Shown piece by piece: positions 8,722-17,413 of a stretch of DNA of 64,000 bases; the stretch's first letter is position 1; every line of letters starts with the position of its first letter. The notes under the pieces were generated by a model. That model was given only the letters and a program-made list of their open reading frames with translations. It ran no database searches and was not told the DNA's origin. Both the position numbers and the translations under genes were made by a program. The stretch is taken from positions 17,561 through 81,560 of the forward strand of contig JAUIBR010000029.1 of assembly GCA_030427705.1 (NCBI GenBank), read 5' to 3'. The DNA comes from a bacterium. GTDB lineage: Bacteria > Myxococcota_A > Bradymonadia > Bradymonadales > Bradymonadaceae.

Positions 8722-8823
8722 TAGCCGTTTTTATCGGTTTGATTTCGATGTCGATCCGCGTTTGAACGAGAATTGTCATGTCGGTACGCTCGCACTTCAA
8801 TCCGCTTTGATTGCAGGGATGAT

Positions 8824-9558
8824 ATGAAGCAGGTGTTTTTGTGTGTTGTGTGCGCTGTCGTGTTTGGTTGTTCTGACGAAGAGTCCGACCCGCTTGTGTT
8901 GCCTAATTCAAACTTTGGCGACGTACTTTGTGGGGACAGCGACATCGAGCCGACGGATTCGGACTGGGTGAACCTCGCCGACCACATTGTCGTGGGCGAG
9001 GTCGCTTCCGTGGATGTCATCTCGGACTTGCGCTTGAACGTGAACGACCATCCAACGGCGAGTGAAGGCGAGTGTGATTCAAGGACGTTGGAGCGGGGAG
9101 TGAAGTTCACGCTTCGCAACATCAACACCGTCAAGGGGGATCTCACGACAGAAGACACAGTGCTCGTCGGGGCGAATCAAACACGAGGTTGGGAGTCGAC
9201 ACCTCAGATGGTCGATGGAGTATTGGGGTGGTCCCAAGACGGTAAGGGCCTTCAAATTGGACAACGCGTTTTGGTCTGGGCGGTCGAGTCGGACCATGGA
9301 GTTCTCACGATGAAGCATCCTCTGAGCATGGTCGAAAACGACGATTCGTTCACGTCACAGGACAGCACCGTGGACGGGTGTTGGGAGTTGCCCGATGCGG
9401 TACGAAACGGACAGATTGCAGACGTCCAACAATTGGTTGATACCGCAGACGCCGAGTCCGAGTTTGTGTCGAACCGAAGGGCCGCCAGGCAAATGCTCAT
9501 CGAAGGAAACCCGAGTTACTTCGCCAGCACATGCAATCCCAAAGAAATCCCTCGGTAA
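8824..9558 (+). CDS. Lipoprotein of unknown function
   Basis: A 244-residue lipoprotein. The N terminus MKQVFLCVVCAVVFGC is a short lipoprotein signal peptide with a Cys at 16. The mature part contains ADHIVVGEVASVDV, a beta-rich middle with TVKGDLTTEDTVLVG, and a C-terminal Asp/Glu-rich segment; it is acidic overall. I do not recognise the family. The pattern of a protein speaking of V-x-G-x-V strands, then a TVKG loop, hints at a small beta-barrel or OB-like domain, but this is weak. The start at 8824 is chosen for the signal peptide and the GGGAT-like ribosome site; an upstream extension is not credible. It is followed closely by another lipoprotein gene (9574), so the two may be co-transcribed. 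Confidence 0.75.
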   Translation: MKQVFLCVVCAVVFGCSDEESDPLVLPNSNFGDVLCGDSDIEPTDSDWVNLADHIVVGEVASVDVISDLRLNVNDHPTASEGECDSRTLERGVKFTLRNINTVKGDLTTEDTVLVGANQTRGWESTPQMVDGVLGWSQDGKGLQIGQRVLVWAVESDHGVLTMKHPLSMVENDDSFTSQDSTVDGCWELPDAVRNGQIADVQQLVDTADAESEFVSNRRAARQMLIEGNPSYFASTCNPKEIPR

Positions 9559-9573
9559 GGGAACGAAACACCG

Positions 9574-10905
9574 ATGGATTATCAACTACTGAATATGAAC
9601 CGATTGCGCTCGTTCCTTTGGTCACAGCTCCTGATCGCGATTGCGCTCACGTTCACATCCTGCAGCGATGACGCGTTTGATTGCGCCCGTGCCTCCGATG
9701 AGAACACTTGTAGGGCCGAAGGCTGCACGTGGATAGGTGCATACAAAGCACAATTCACTGAGTCAGGTCGTTGCATTATCGACGACACTGCAGGTCCAAA
9801 TCCAATTTGTGTCTCACCTTCGTCTCAACACAGTAACGCCGACACCATGTACTATCGTGATGATGAACCCAAGACCGAAATCTACGCTTTCACCGCAGAT
9901 ATTGGGCGCATCGACGGATGGACGCGCTGCAACGATGGTAGTCCCCTTGGTGCCCAATGCGGCTGTTCCTACGAGATTATTGACGGCTACCGCCCGTTGG
10001 CTGAAGAAGTGTGTTCGGGCGACCCCAACGAAGTGGTCTTGAGCTCGACGCTCTACAGTCTTTTTGATGCGCCGTTGGGTATTCGACTTCTCACGGAGTA
10101 CGGGGAGGGGTTCTACTATCTAGCAGGAGACTGCACACTGTACACTGGACAATCCTGCTTTTACACGAGTTCAGAAGACTGTTCGGCCGACTGGTACTAC
10201 CGTTCATCTCCGTTCACGCAGACCAGGATGTCGATCGAAGAAGTGACGGTACTGCTCCGCAAATTGAGGGTTCTAGAACGCAGCCAAATTCCAAACGGTG
10301 GGTACTTTCCGGTCGACCACCACGAACCATATCTAATGGTCCGGTTTCAAGAACACCATTTCTTGGCTTCCCCCGCGTACCTCAGTGACGACCCATGGGG
10401 AGGTCAGCAGCCGGACGAGAATCTGAATCGCCCGGTTGACTACTTGATTCGTGACGCCGTGGGCGGGCTCAACGCATCGATGGTTCTGACCGGGATCTTG
10501 GCCGACGCGATTACACGGCGGACCGAAGTGGTCGGTGATTCAGTTCGTGTCGCGTCACTGGAGATTGATTTGGACGCGATTTCATCACAACAGGTTCGTG
10601 AGCGATGGTTGGAGTCTCCGACATTAGACTGGCCGTTGAGTGAGCCGCCTTCCAGCTTCATCGTCGCCGACGAATACTGTCATGGACAAACCACCGGTGT
10701 GTACCACGAAGATGCGGAAGCCATGCGCGAACTGCTATCGTCAGCGCGTGAGTTTGGACCGCCACAACATGGCGAGTACGCAGTGCAGGTCCTTCACGAC
10801 AACACACGTTACGCAATCTGGATTCGCGAGTCCCTGCCAATTGAGGGCGATGATGGTCTCATCCCAGGGACAATTCAGGAGCTTGGCTTAGGCTGCCTGG
10901 AATGA
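9574..10905 (+). CDS. Cys-containing lipoprotein of unknown function
   Basis: A 443-residue predicted lipoprotein whose hydrophobic segment LLIAIALTFTSC ends in a lipobox-like Cys. The first mature region (about 35-75) has a small Cys-rich motif, CARASDENTCRAEGCTW with a following GRCI, which looks like a disulfide-stabilised mini-domain. Further Cys pairs (CGCSYEI, CTLYTGQSC) suggest an oxidising extracytoplasmic location. I do not recognise the remaining fold. Start choice: the ATG at 9574 has AAGGGA about 12 bases upstream, while a second in-frame ATG at 9595 gives a more usual signal peptide but has no ribosome site; the true start could be either. It lies 15 bases after the preceding lipoprotein gene. 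Confidence 0.7.
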   Translation: MDYQLLNMNRLRSFLWSQLLIAIALTFTSCSDDAFDCARASDENTCRAEGCTWIGAYKAQFTESGRCIIDDTAGPNPICVSPSSQHSNADTMYYRDDEPKTEIYAFTADIGRIDGWTRCNDGSPLGAQCGCSYEIIDGYRPLAEEVCSGDPNEVVLSSTLYSLFDAPLGIRLLTEYGEGFYYLAGDCTLYTGQSCFYTSSEDCSADWYYRSSPFTQTRMSIEEVTVLLRKLRVLERSQIPNGGYFPVDHHEPYLMVRFQEHHFLASPAYLSDDPWGGQQPDENLNRPVDYLIRDAVGGLNASMVLTGILADAITRRTEVVGDSVRVASLEIDLDAISSQQVRERWLESPTLDWPLSEPPSSFIVADEYCHGQTTGVYHEDAEAMRELLSSAREFGPPQHGEYAVQVLHDNTRYAIWIRESLPIEGDDGLIPGTIQELGLGCLE

Positions 10906-10920
10906 GCTAAACACCCACGA

Positions 10921-10954
10921 AGCCGCTAGCCCCCAAGCCGCTAGCCGCTAGCCG
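10921..10954 (+). repeat. AGCCGCTAGC repeat cluster
   Basis: AGCCGCTAGC appears at 10921-10930 and again as overlapping copies at 10936-10954. GCTAGC is self-complementary. The same word flanks the TTGGTTC arrays near 5591 and 8620, pointing to a shared origin. Confidence 0.75.
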
Positions 10955-11036
10955 TTTCACATACCTTTCACAACAAGACCATCTGAGGAACACCTGCGCG
11001 CGTGAGACTGGCCATCAACTTAGAAAGAGGCCAGAC

Positions 11037-12029
11037 ATGCAGCTTTATCCGAAGGAATATTCGTTGAGTCGATTCTTGAAATCTATTGCGTTGCTGGTGG
11101 GCTGTGTTGGGTCGATCGTCACCTTGTTTGTGTCCTTCTTAGGGTGGTGCACATACATGCCTGGCGACCCAGATGCTGTGCAGGATGTCGCGGCGGACAC
11201 GGTACTGGTGCAAAGGCTCGAAACACACGTGCGAACCATCGCCGTTCCGCGCAACGATATACATGAAAAAGGGTACGACGAGGTCGAGGCGTACATTCGC
11301 ACTGAACTCGAAAAAATGGGTTATGACGTGCGCACGCAGGACGTGAAAACGAACCGGCGTACATCTCGAAATCTGGTGGTTGAGGTTCCTGGTGTTGAGC
11401 CGGGTGTGATCATCGTTGGTGCGCATTATGACTCGCATTTCGAGACTCCCGGTGCCGACGACAACGCGAGTGGCTCCGCGGTGACGCTCGAACTCGCTCG
11501 ATTGATGGTTGGCAAAAAGCCACAAAAGACGATTCGATTTATCTTTTTTGCAAACGAGGAACCGCCGTACTTTCGGACCGAATTTATGGGGTCAGACGTG
11601 GCAGCAGAGTCAGCCAAAATGGAGGGCAAAGTTGAGCTGATGTACTCGATGGAGATGCTCGGCTATTTCGACGATACACCGGGGTCGCAGAAGTACCCTC
11701 CGGTGCTCGATTGGTTCTATCCGGACACCGGAAACTTCATCGCGTTTGTCGGCAATATCGACCACCGGGGACCGACCACCGATGCCGTCGCTGCGTTCCG
11801 CGAAAAAGCCACGATTCCTGCCTATGGGTTTGCCGGCCCAGATTGGGTCAAGGGCATCGATTTCTCGGACCATATGCCGTTCTGGAATCGAGACATTCCT
11901 GCGGTCATGGTTACTGACACGTCGTTCTTCCGAAACCCGCACTACCACAAGCTGACCGACACCCCGGATACGTTGGACTACCAACGTATGGGCCGAATCG
12001 TCGAATCATTCAAACCGTTGCTGCTTTAG
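11037..12029 (+). CDS. Membrane-anchored M28 family zinc metallopeptidase
   Basis: A 330-residue protein with one N-terminal membrane segment (about 12-38) and a peptidase M28 domain facing the periplasm. The cocatalytic zinc ligands and catalytic Glu are visible: GAHYDSH (H130), PGADDNASG (D141/D142), FANEEPP (E174 as base, E175 as ligand), and a C-terminal His in NPHYHKLTDTPDTLDY. M28 enzymes are aminopeptidases or, in some cases, act on other amides such as glutaminyl substrates; specificity cannot be told here. The ATG at 11037 has an AGAGG ribosome site. It stands alone between two repeat tracts. Confidence 0.9.
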   Translation: MQLYPKEYSLSRFLKSIALLVGCVGSIVTLFVSFLGWCTYMPGDPDAVQDVAADTVLVQRLETHVRTIAVPRNDIHEKGYDEVEAYIRTELEKMGYDVRTQDVKTNRRTSRNLVVEVPGVEPGVIIVGAHYDSHFETPGADDNASGSAVTLELARLMVGKKPQKTIRFIFFANEEPPYFRTEFMGSDVAAESAKMEGKVELMYSMEMLGYFDDTPGSQKYPPVLDWFYPDTGNFIAFVGNIDHRGPTTDAVAAFREKATIPAYGFAGPDWVKGIDFSDHMPFWNRDIPAVMVTDTSFFRNPHYHKLTDTPDTLDYQRMGRIVESFKPLLL

Positions 12030-12052
12030 TACCCAGCGTCCAGGCCCGGTCC

Positions 12053-12140
12053 CGGTGAGCGCTAGCGAACCAACCGCGGTGAGCGACAGCGAACCAACTC
12101 CGGTGAGCGAAGCGAACCAACCCCGGTGAGCGAAGCGAAC
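12053..12140. repeat. Four-unit 23-24 bp tandem repeat
   Basis: Three full units (12053-12076, 12077-12100, 12101-12123) and a partial fourth (12124-12140) share CGGTGAGCG, then AGCGAAC, then CAAC. The centre of the unit changes from CTAG to ACAG to AAG. On the minus strand each full unit contains TTGGTTCGCT, the word found in the other nearby tracts. The last unit runs into TTTTTT. Confidence 0.9.
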
Positions 12141-12209
12141 TTTTTTAGATCCTTCCAGAAAACCATACGTTCCGAGTAGTGTTGACCAAATCACCAACCG
12201 GAAGACCGT

Positions 12210-15200
12210 ATGAAAACGCGTTCCCTATTTCTTGCATCGATTTGCGCACTTACGCTCGCGTGCGAAGACAAACCAACCACCGAGAACCAACCCGAATCCA
12301 CGGCTGTCGAAGCCGGTTGGGAGGCGTCGGTTGCATTCATCGAAGGGCGAGAAGGTGCTTCCGTAAAGGTCAAGACTCCGTCCCAAGACGACTTTTCGCC
12401 GTGGCGCGGAGGTCAACCTATCCCACCTGGTTCGATTGTTCAGACCGCAGCGGGTTCGCGCGCACGCATCGCCGTTGACGGTGGAATCATAACGCTCAAC
12501 CACGACACGCAGGTCGTTTTTGACAAGGAAAAGGAACGGACAGTGCGTGTGCTCACGGGACACGCGGTCCTGGATATGGACCCGGAACGGGAGTCCAAGA
12601 CGACGATCGAGCTGCCCACCGGCAGCGTGATTCTTCACGGCACAAAGGTCTCTGCGGTCGCAGGCGAAAAAGAGAGCATCGTCAGTGTGAGTCAGGGCGA
12701 AATCGCGGTGAAGTTTGGCGATAAGGTCGTTGAAGCTCTCCCCGGACAAGAGATTGTATTGCCAGCATCGGGACCACCTCGTTTGGCCGGTTCCGCAGAC
12801 CTCTCGCGCGAAATGGGATGGTCGGAACTTGTCGACCCGGACGACACCGAACGCATCGAAGTCGACCGAGGTCTGGGCAAGCTCGTTGGCAAAACGCCTG
12901 GTGGGGAGCGCGAATGGAAGCTCGACCTGGTCAAACACGATATCAACGTGAAGGTGCAGGGCAATATGGCCTATACCGAGATTCACGAGTCCTTCAAAAA
13001 CCCAACCGGCCAGACACTTGAAGGCGTCTATCGCTTCCCACTACCCGCAGACGCGCAGATTAGCCGTCTGTCACTTAAGGTCGGAAACAAGTGGATGGAA
13101 GGCGAGTTCGTGGAGACCAAGCGCGCCGAGTGGATTTGGCGCGATATCATCAATCAATGGCGTGACCCTGCCATGTTGAAGTGGAAGCAGGGCAACACGT
13201 TCGAACTCCGAATTTTCCCAATCAATCCGCGTGACGTTCGTGAAATCAAGATTGGGTACGTTCAAGAATTGAAGCCGTCCAGCGGTGGCGGATACGCGTA
13301 CACCTATCCAATGCCGGTCGATTACGCAGGCACAATCAAGGCCGGAAGTTTCAACATCGACGCGACGATTTACGACCACGACGCAACACAGCCGATTGAG
13401 GTCGGTGGATACGCCGCATCGGTGACAAACGGAGCGACCGACGATGACCGCGCGAAGACCAAGATTACCTATGCCGCAAAGGACTTTTACGCAGCTGGTG
13501 ACTTCTCGATCGACTTCCGGCGTAAAGACATAAAACAAGTCTCAGGTTATGCGTACCGGCCAAACAACCGTCGCGAGAAATCGTACGGATTGGTCGCGAT
13601 TCGTCCGGAATTTCCCGTCCAGAAAACGCTGCAAGGACGTGACTTCGTCATCGTCGCTGATACCTCGTACACCCGTCGTGGTGGCGTGATGCAGCTTCAA
13701 AGAAGCTTGGTTCCACGCATCATTGACGAGATGGACCCGCTGGACCGTGTGGCGACGATGCAATGCGCAACCCGTTGCCTTCCAGTGGGCAAGACCGGAT
13801 TCCAGAATCCGAACGACGAGTTGGCGGATACTGTGAAATCCGGGTTGAGCTCGGTCAATCCGCAGGGAACATCAAACGCGCTTGAACCTATTCGCATCAT
13901 TGAGCAGCTTGCCATGAATCGTTCGGGTTCTGACCGAACACGACCATTGCACATCATTTACCTGACCGACGGCATGTTCAGCGCCGGCGAGATTCGTCCA
14001 GGAAAACTGGCTGAAGCCGCGCGTTCGACGCTGCTGCCGCTCGATGCGCGTATGAGCATCGTTGACCTCGGTGGCGATAACGACCCGTCTCTACAAGAGG
14101 CACTGGCAACTGCGGGTCGTGGAAGTGTTGTCTCCTTGGACGCCGCGCAGTCGCGGACCGGCCAAGCACTCTCGATTCTGTCGCATCACTACGGTGCGAC
14201 GCTCACAGACGTCACCGTAGACGTTCCGGGAATGCAGGACGTCTTGCCAAACAGCTTCCCAGCGCTCGCTAGCGGTCAAGAGCTGACCTTGGTTGGTCGA
14301 TTCACAGGAGAGGTGAAGGGCGACGTTATCGTTCGAGGCAAGCTTGGAAGCGAAACGTTTGAAAAGCGCTATCCAATTCACTTGAAGCCAGGAAAGACCA
14401 ACTCGTTCGTTCCGCGTTCATGGGCGGTTCGGAAGATTCGCGACCTGGAGTTGGACGGCGAGTCGAACAAGAACGAAATCGTACGTCTCTCGCAAGAGTT
14501 TGGCGTGCTGACCCGATTCACCACGCTGCTTGCACTCGAGAGCGAGGACATGATGCGTGAGTACGGCGTCAAGAAGCGCAACAAGAACGAAGACTGGGAT
14601 GGAGAAGGATCGGAGCAATCCAACAAGGAGGCGGAAAAACGCGCGACGCGCGATCAAGGAAAGTTGGCAGATACTTTGGGTCAGTTGGGAACGGGCGGCG
14701 CTCCGGCGCAACCGATGCGGCCGATGGAGGAAGCCAACGAACCGATGCCTGAATCTGAACCAGAGCCGATGCCTGATCCGAAGCCTGCACCCAGAACCTC
14801 GTCCAAGAAGATGAAGAAGAAAGGTACGAAGGTGAGCAGCAAATCCAATCGGAAGGCACAGGAGTTGAGCAAGGCGTTGAATTCCAGCGACCCGTTTGGG
14901 GATGGTCGCAAGGACATGAAGGCCGAGAAGAAAGTATCGAAGCCCAAGATGGATGATGCGGACCTCGATATGTTCGGAGGTGACGATTCCATCGTGCGAC
15001 CAACTCCTAGACCTCGTCCGCGTCGTCGCTACCGGCGGAAACATCGCGTCACGGTCGCGGATATCCGCCCCGCACGCGACGCAACGCGTTCTGAGCTGAG
15101 CCGTATTGACCAGCGAAGCACGCAGCTTGCAAGTGACCCGAACAACCGTAGCAAGCGCATGCGCCTTATCCGTACGCAGATTCGTGCAAACGAATTGTCG

Positions 15201-15893
15201 GGTGCGGAACGACAAATCGAGTCATGGATTGGCATGAATCCGATGGACGCAGAAGCGCTGGTTCAGAAGGCGCAACTGCTGTCTCATCGCGGGCAGATGA
15301 AGGAAGCGCTCGAGCTGCTTGAGTCCGCTGCCGATGCACAGTCCCGTGGTAAATGGATCCAGGAGAGGCTTGGCATGGCGTACCGAAGTCTGGGGGAATC
15401 CCAACTGGCGTGTGCGCAAGAAGTTACGCTTGTCGGCGCGACCGGCAAAGGTGACGCAAACATCGCGGATTGCGGCATTGTATCTGACTTGGGCGCATTC
15501 GAGTTGCCGGTCGCCGACACGAGCTCGGTCAAAATGCGTGACGACAAGCCTTCGGATCCTCGCGGCCAACTCAAGGTTGAGCTCACGTGGACGGGGCAGG
15601 GCGACCTGGACATCTTGTTGGTTGAGCCAGACGGACGCACGCTCTCGTGGTTGAGCCAACGCCGCCGCGTGAAGTCCACGAATGTCCGTGCACCAGGCCG
15701 CGAGGTGCTCGCCGTACCAAGCACACGCAATGGCACGTGGGGCATCAAGATCGTGCGCGCAGACGGCGGCCAATCGGCGCTGAATGCCACAGTCAAAGTG
15801 ACCTCGCATGGCAAGACCAAGACATTCGATGTGCGTCACGCACAGACCTCACTCGACGTCGCAGAGGTCGAAATCAGCCGAGGCTGGCGCTAA
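12210..15893 (+). CDS. Large FecR-VIT-vWA-TPR lipoprotein
   Basis: A 1227-residue multi-domain lipoprotein. The signal peptide ends at LTLAC (Cys18). Residues about 45-185 form a FecR-like domain (PPGSIVQTAAGSRARI, then GSVILHGTKVSAV). Residues about 235-355 form a VIT domain (YTEIHESFKNPTGQTLEGVY, then GNTFELRIFPI). Residues about 474-640 form a von Willebrand A domain whose metal-site motif reads DTSYT (D485) with LTDGMF downstream. A disordered Pro/Glu/Lys/Arg region (about 785-945) follows, then TPR-like helices (about 990-1070) and a C-terminal beta domain (about 1118-1227) containing GDLDILLVEPDG. VIT-vWA proteins are common outer-envelope adhesion or assembly factors; adding FecR to the same chain is unusual. 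The start at 12210 has a GGAAG site. It appears monocistronic. Confidence 0.85.
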   Translation: MKTRSLFLASICALTLACEDKPTTENQPESTAVEAGWEASVAFIEGREGASVKVKTPSQDDFSPWRGGQPIPPGSIVQTAAGSRARIAVDGGIITLNHDTQVVFDKEKERTVRVLTGHAVLDMDPERESKTTIELPTGSVILHGTKVSAVAGEKESIVSVSQGEIAVKFGDKVVEALPGQEIVLPASGPPRLAGSADLSREMGWSELVDPDDTERIEVDRGLGKLVGKTPGGEREWKLDLVKHDINVKVQGNMAYTEIHESFKNPTGQTLEGVYRFPLPADAQISRLSLKVGNKWMEGEFVETKRAEWIWRDIINQWRDPAMLKWKQGNTFELRIFPINPRDVREIKIGYVQELKPSSGGGYAYTYPMPVDYAGTIKAGSFNIDATIYDHDATQPIEVGGYAASVTNGATDDDRAKTKITYAAKDFYAAGDFSIDFRRKDIKQVSGYAYRPNNRREKSYGLVAIRPEFPVQKTLQGRDFVIVADTSYTRRGGVMQLQRSLVPRIIDEMDPLDRVATMQCATRCLPVGKTGFQNPNDELADTVKSGLSSVNPQGTSNALEPIRIIEQLAMNRSGSDRTRPLHIIYLTDGMFSAGEIRPGKLAEAARSTLLPLDARMSIVDLGGDNDPSLQEALATAGRGSVVSLDAAQSRTGQALSILSHHYGATLTDVTVDVPGMQDVLPNSFPALASGQELTLVGRFTGEVKGDVIVRGKLGSETFEKRYPIHLKPGKTNSFVPRSWAVRKIRDLELDGESNKNEIVRLSQEFGVLTRFTTLLALESEDMMREYGVKKRNKNEDWDGEGSEQSNKEAEKRATRDQGKLADTLGQLGTGGAPAQPMRPMEEANEPMPESEPEPMPDPKPAPRTSSKKMKKKGTKVSSKSNRKAQELSKALNSSDPFGDGRKDMKAEKKVSKPKMDDADLDMFGGDDSIVRPTPRPRPRRRYRRKHRVTVADIRPARDATRSELSRIDQRSTQLASDPNNRSKRMRLIRTQIRANELSGAERQIESWIGMNPMDAEALVQKAQLLSHRGQMKEALELLESAADAQSRGKWIQERLGMAYRSLGESQLACAQEVTLVGATGKGDANIADCGIVSDLGAFELPVADTSSVKMRDDKPSDPRGQLKVELTWTGQGDLDILLVEPDGRTLSWLSQRRRVKSTNVRAPGREVLAVPSTRNGTWGIKIVRADGGQSALNATVKVTSHGKTKTFDVRHAQTSLDVAEVEISRGWR

Positions 15894-15910
15894 TCAACCT
15901 GAAGCGCCCA

Positions 15911-15939
15911 TTGACAACTTGATCCGTGTGCGGTCTGAT
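15911..15939 (+). promoter_or_regulatory. Sigma-70-type promoter for xdhAB
   Basis: TTGACA at 15911-15916, a 17-base spacer, then TCTGAT at 15934-15939. The predicted transcript would start near 15946, leaving about 22 bases before the chosen start codon, including the GAGGAG ribosome site. Confidence 0.6.
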
Positions 15940-15967
15940 CCTCGCAAATCCTAGAGGAGCGATGATC

Positions 15968-17413
15968 ATGACGGTTCAGTTCTGGCTGAACGACCAGCTT
16001 GTTGAAACTGACGAGCCACACGGCTTGTTGTTGCTAGATTTCCTACGCAAACGAAAGCGTTTGGTCGGTACAAAAGAGGGCTGCAAAGAAGGCGATTGCG
16101 GCGCATGTTCGGTGATGCTTGGCGAACTCAAAGACGGCCAGGTTCACTATCGGCCGGTGACCTCGTGCTTGGTGCCGCTCGGCGAGATGCATGGTCGCCA
16201 TGTGGTGACTGTTGAAGGTGTGACGCCGAAGGGCGGCCTGAACCCCGTACAGGAAGCCATGGTTGAACGCGGTGGTTCGCAGTGCGGGTTCTGCACGCCG
16301 GGCTTCATCGTTTCGATGTCCTGGTACCTGATGTGCGGGAAGGGCGAGCCGACGTTGGATGGCTTCAAACGTGCCATCAGCGGAAACCTTTGTCGCTGCA
16401 CCGGATACAATTCCATCAAGCGGGCTAGCGAAGATGTGGTCGCGCAGTACGGCCCAGGCGGCCAACACGCGAATATCTGGAATGCGAGCGACCGCGTCGT
16501 GGCGTTGGCCGACGCTGGTTTCATCCCGTCCCACTTCAAAGGAATGGCCCAGAAACTCGCGGATATCGACCACTCTCACGCTGGAAGCGCTGATGATGGC
16601 AATGTTGTCGACTTCTTTATCGGGGGCGGGACTGACCTTTATGTTCAGCGCGGCGAGCACATCCCAGATTCAACCGTCGCGATTCTGAATCGCTACCCCG
16701 AGATGCGCGGTATTCGTGTACAGGACGGCTGGTATCACGTCGGTTCGCTTACGACGTTTGAACAGTTCGCGCAGCATCCTGAGATTCGAAAGGTCATCCC
16801 GAAGGTCGACGAGTGGCTTTGGTTGATCGCGAGCCTGCATCTTCGCAACCGCGCGACCATTGCCGGCAATATCGTGAACGCTTCACCAATCGGCGATATG
16901 TCGAATCTGATGCTGGCTCTTGATTCCGAGCTCGTGCTTCGTGCGGGAGACGATGAGCGCATCGTGCCAATGAAGTCCTTCTACAAGGGCTACAAACAGT
17001 TCGACAAGAAGCCACACGAGATCGTAACCGAGATTCGTTTTCCAGTGCCAAAATCTGGCACAGTTGTCCATTTCGAGAAGGTGTCGAAGCGCAAGGCGCT
17101 GGACATCGCATCGGTTAACTCTGCCGCAAAGATGCGTATTTCTGACGCGGGTGTGGTCGAGGAGATGAGCCTTACTGCAGGCGGCGTTGCGGCGACTCCA
17201 CTGTGGCTGAAAGACACGAGTGCATTTTTGGTCGGCAAGGCCATAAACACCGATACGGTGCGCGATGCGCTCGAAGTGGCGATGAACGAAATCTCGCCAA
17301 TCAGCGATGTTCGCGGCAGCGCTGAGTACAAGCGTCTGTTGACTCGACAGTTCATCATTTCACATTGCATGAAGCTGTCGCCATCGACCGTTGATTTTCA
17401 GGAGCTGGCATGA
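15968..17413 (+). CDS. xdhA: Xanthine dehydrogenase small subunit (2Fe-2S and FAD)
   Basis: A 481-residue subunit that passes electrons from the molybdenum centre to NAD. The N-terminal ferredoxin-like domain holds CKEGDCGAC plus a later Cys (first 2Fe-2S cluster). The second helical domain holds QCGFCTPG and CRCTGY (second cluster). Residues from about 180 form the FAD-binding domain with FFIGGGTDLYVQ and NIVNASPIGDMSN. Three in-frame starts lie close together; the ATG at 15968 is chosen because GAGGAG is eight bases upstream, whereas the ATG at 15962 would be only two bases away. It overlaps xdhB by four bases (ATGA). It works in purine catabolism, oxidising hypoxanthine and xanthine to urate. 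Confidence 0.95.
   Translation: MTVQFWLNDQLVETDEPHGLLLLDFLRKRKRLVGTKEGCKEGDCGACSVMLGELKDGQVHYRPVTSCLVPLGEMHGRHVVTVEGVTPKGGLNPVQEAMVERGGSQCGFCTPGFIVSMSWYLMCGKGEPTLDGFKRAISGNLCRCTGYNSIKRASEDVVAQYGPGGQHANIWNASDRVVALADAGFIPSHFKGMAQKLADIDHSHAGSADDGNVVDFFIGGGTDLYVQRGEHIPDSTVAILNRYPEMRGIRVQDGWYHVGSLTTFEQFAQHPEIRKVIPKVDEWLWLIASLHLRNRATIAGNIVNASPIGDMSNLMLALDSELVLRAGDDERIVPMKSFYKGYKQFDKKPHEIVTEIRFPVPKSGTVVHFEKVSKRKALDIASVNSAAKMRISDAGVVEEMSLTAGGVAATPLWLKDTSAFLVGKAINTDTVRDALEVAMNEISPISDVRGSAEYKRLLTRQFIISHCMKLSPSTVDFQELA

Larger units (their letters stand above)
8526..8823. other. Intergenic region with short-word repeats, no gene seen
   Basis: Together with the mmsA leader this is a gene-free stretch of about 330 bases. 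It holds GGCTAGCGGCTAG near 8618-8632, a G-rich run, the TTGGTTC array (8651-8678) and a pair of TTAACCGGC words (8689-8721). No plausible start codon with a ribosome site, tRNA or terminator hairpin was seen. Confidence 0.6.

Noticed and set aside
12041..12146. A CRISPR array
   Set aside because: The units are contiguous 23-24 base repeats with no unique spacers, and no cas genes are nearby.
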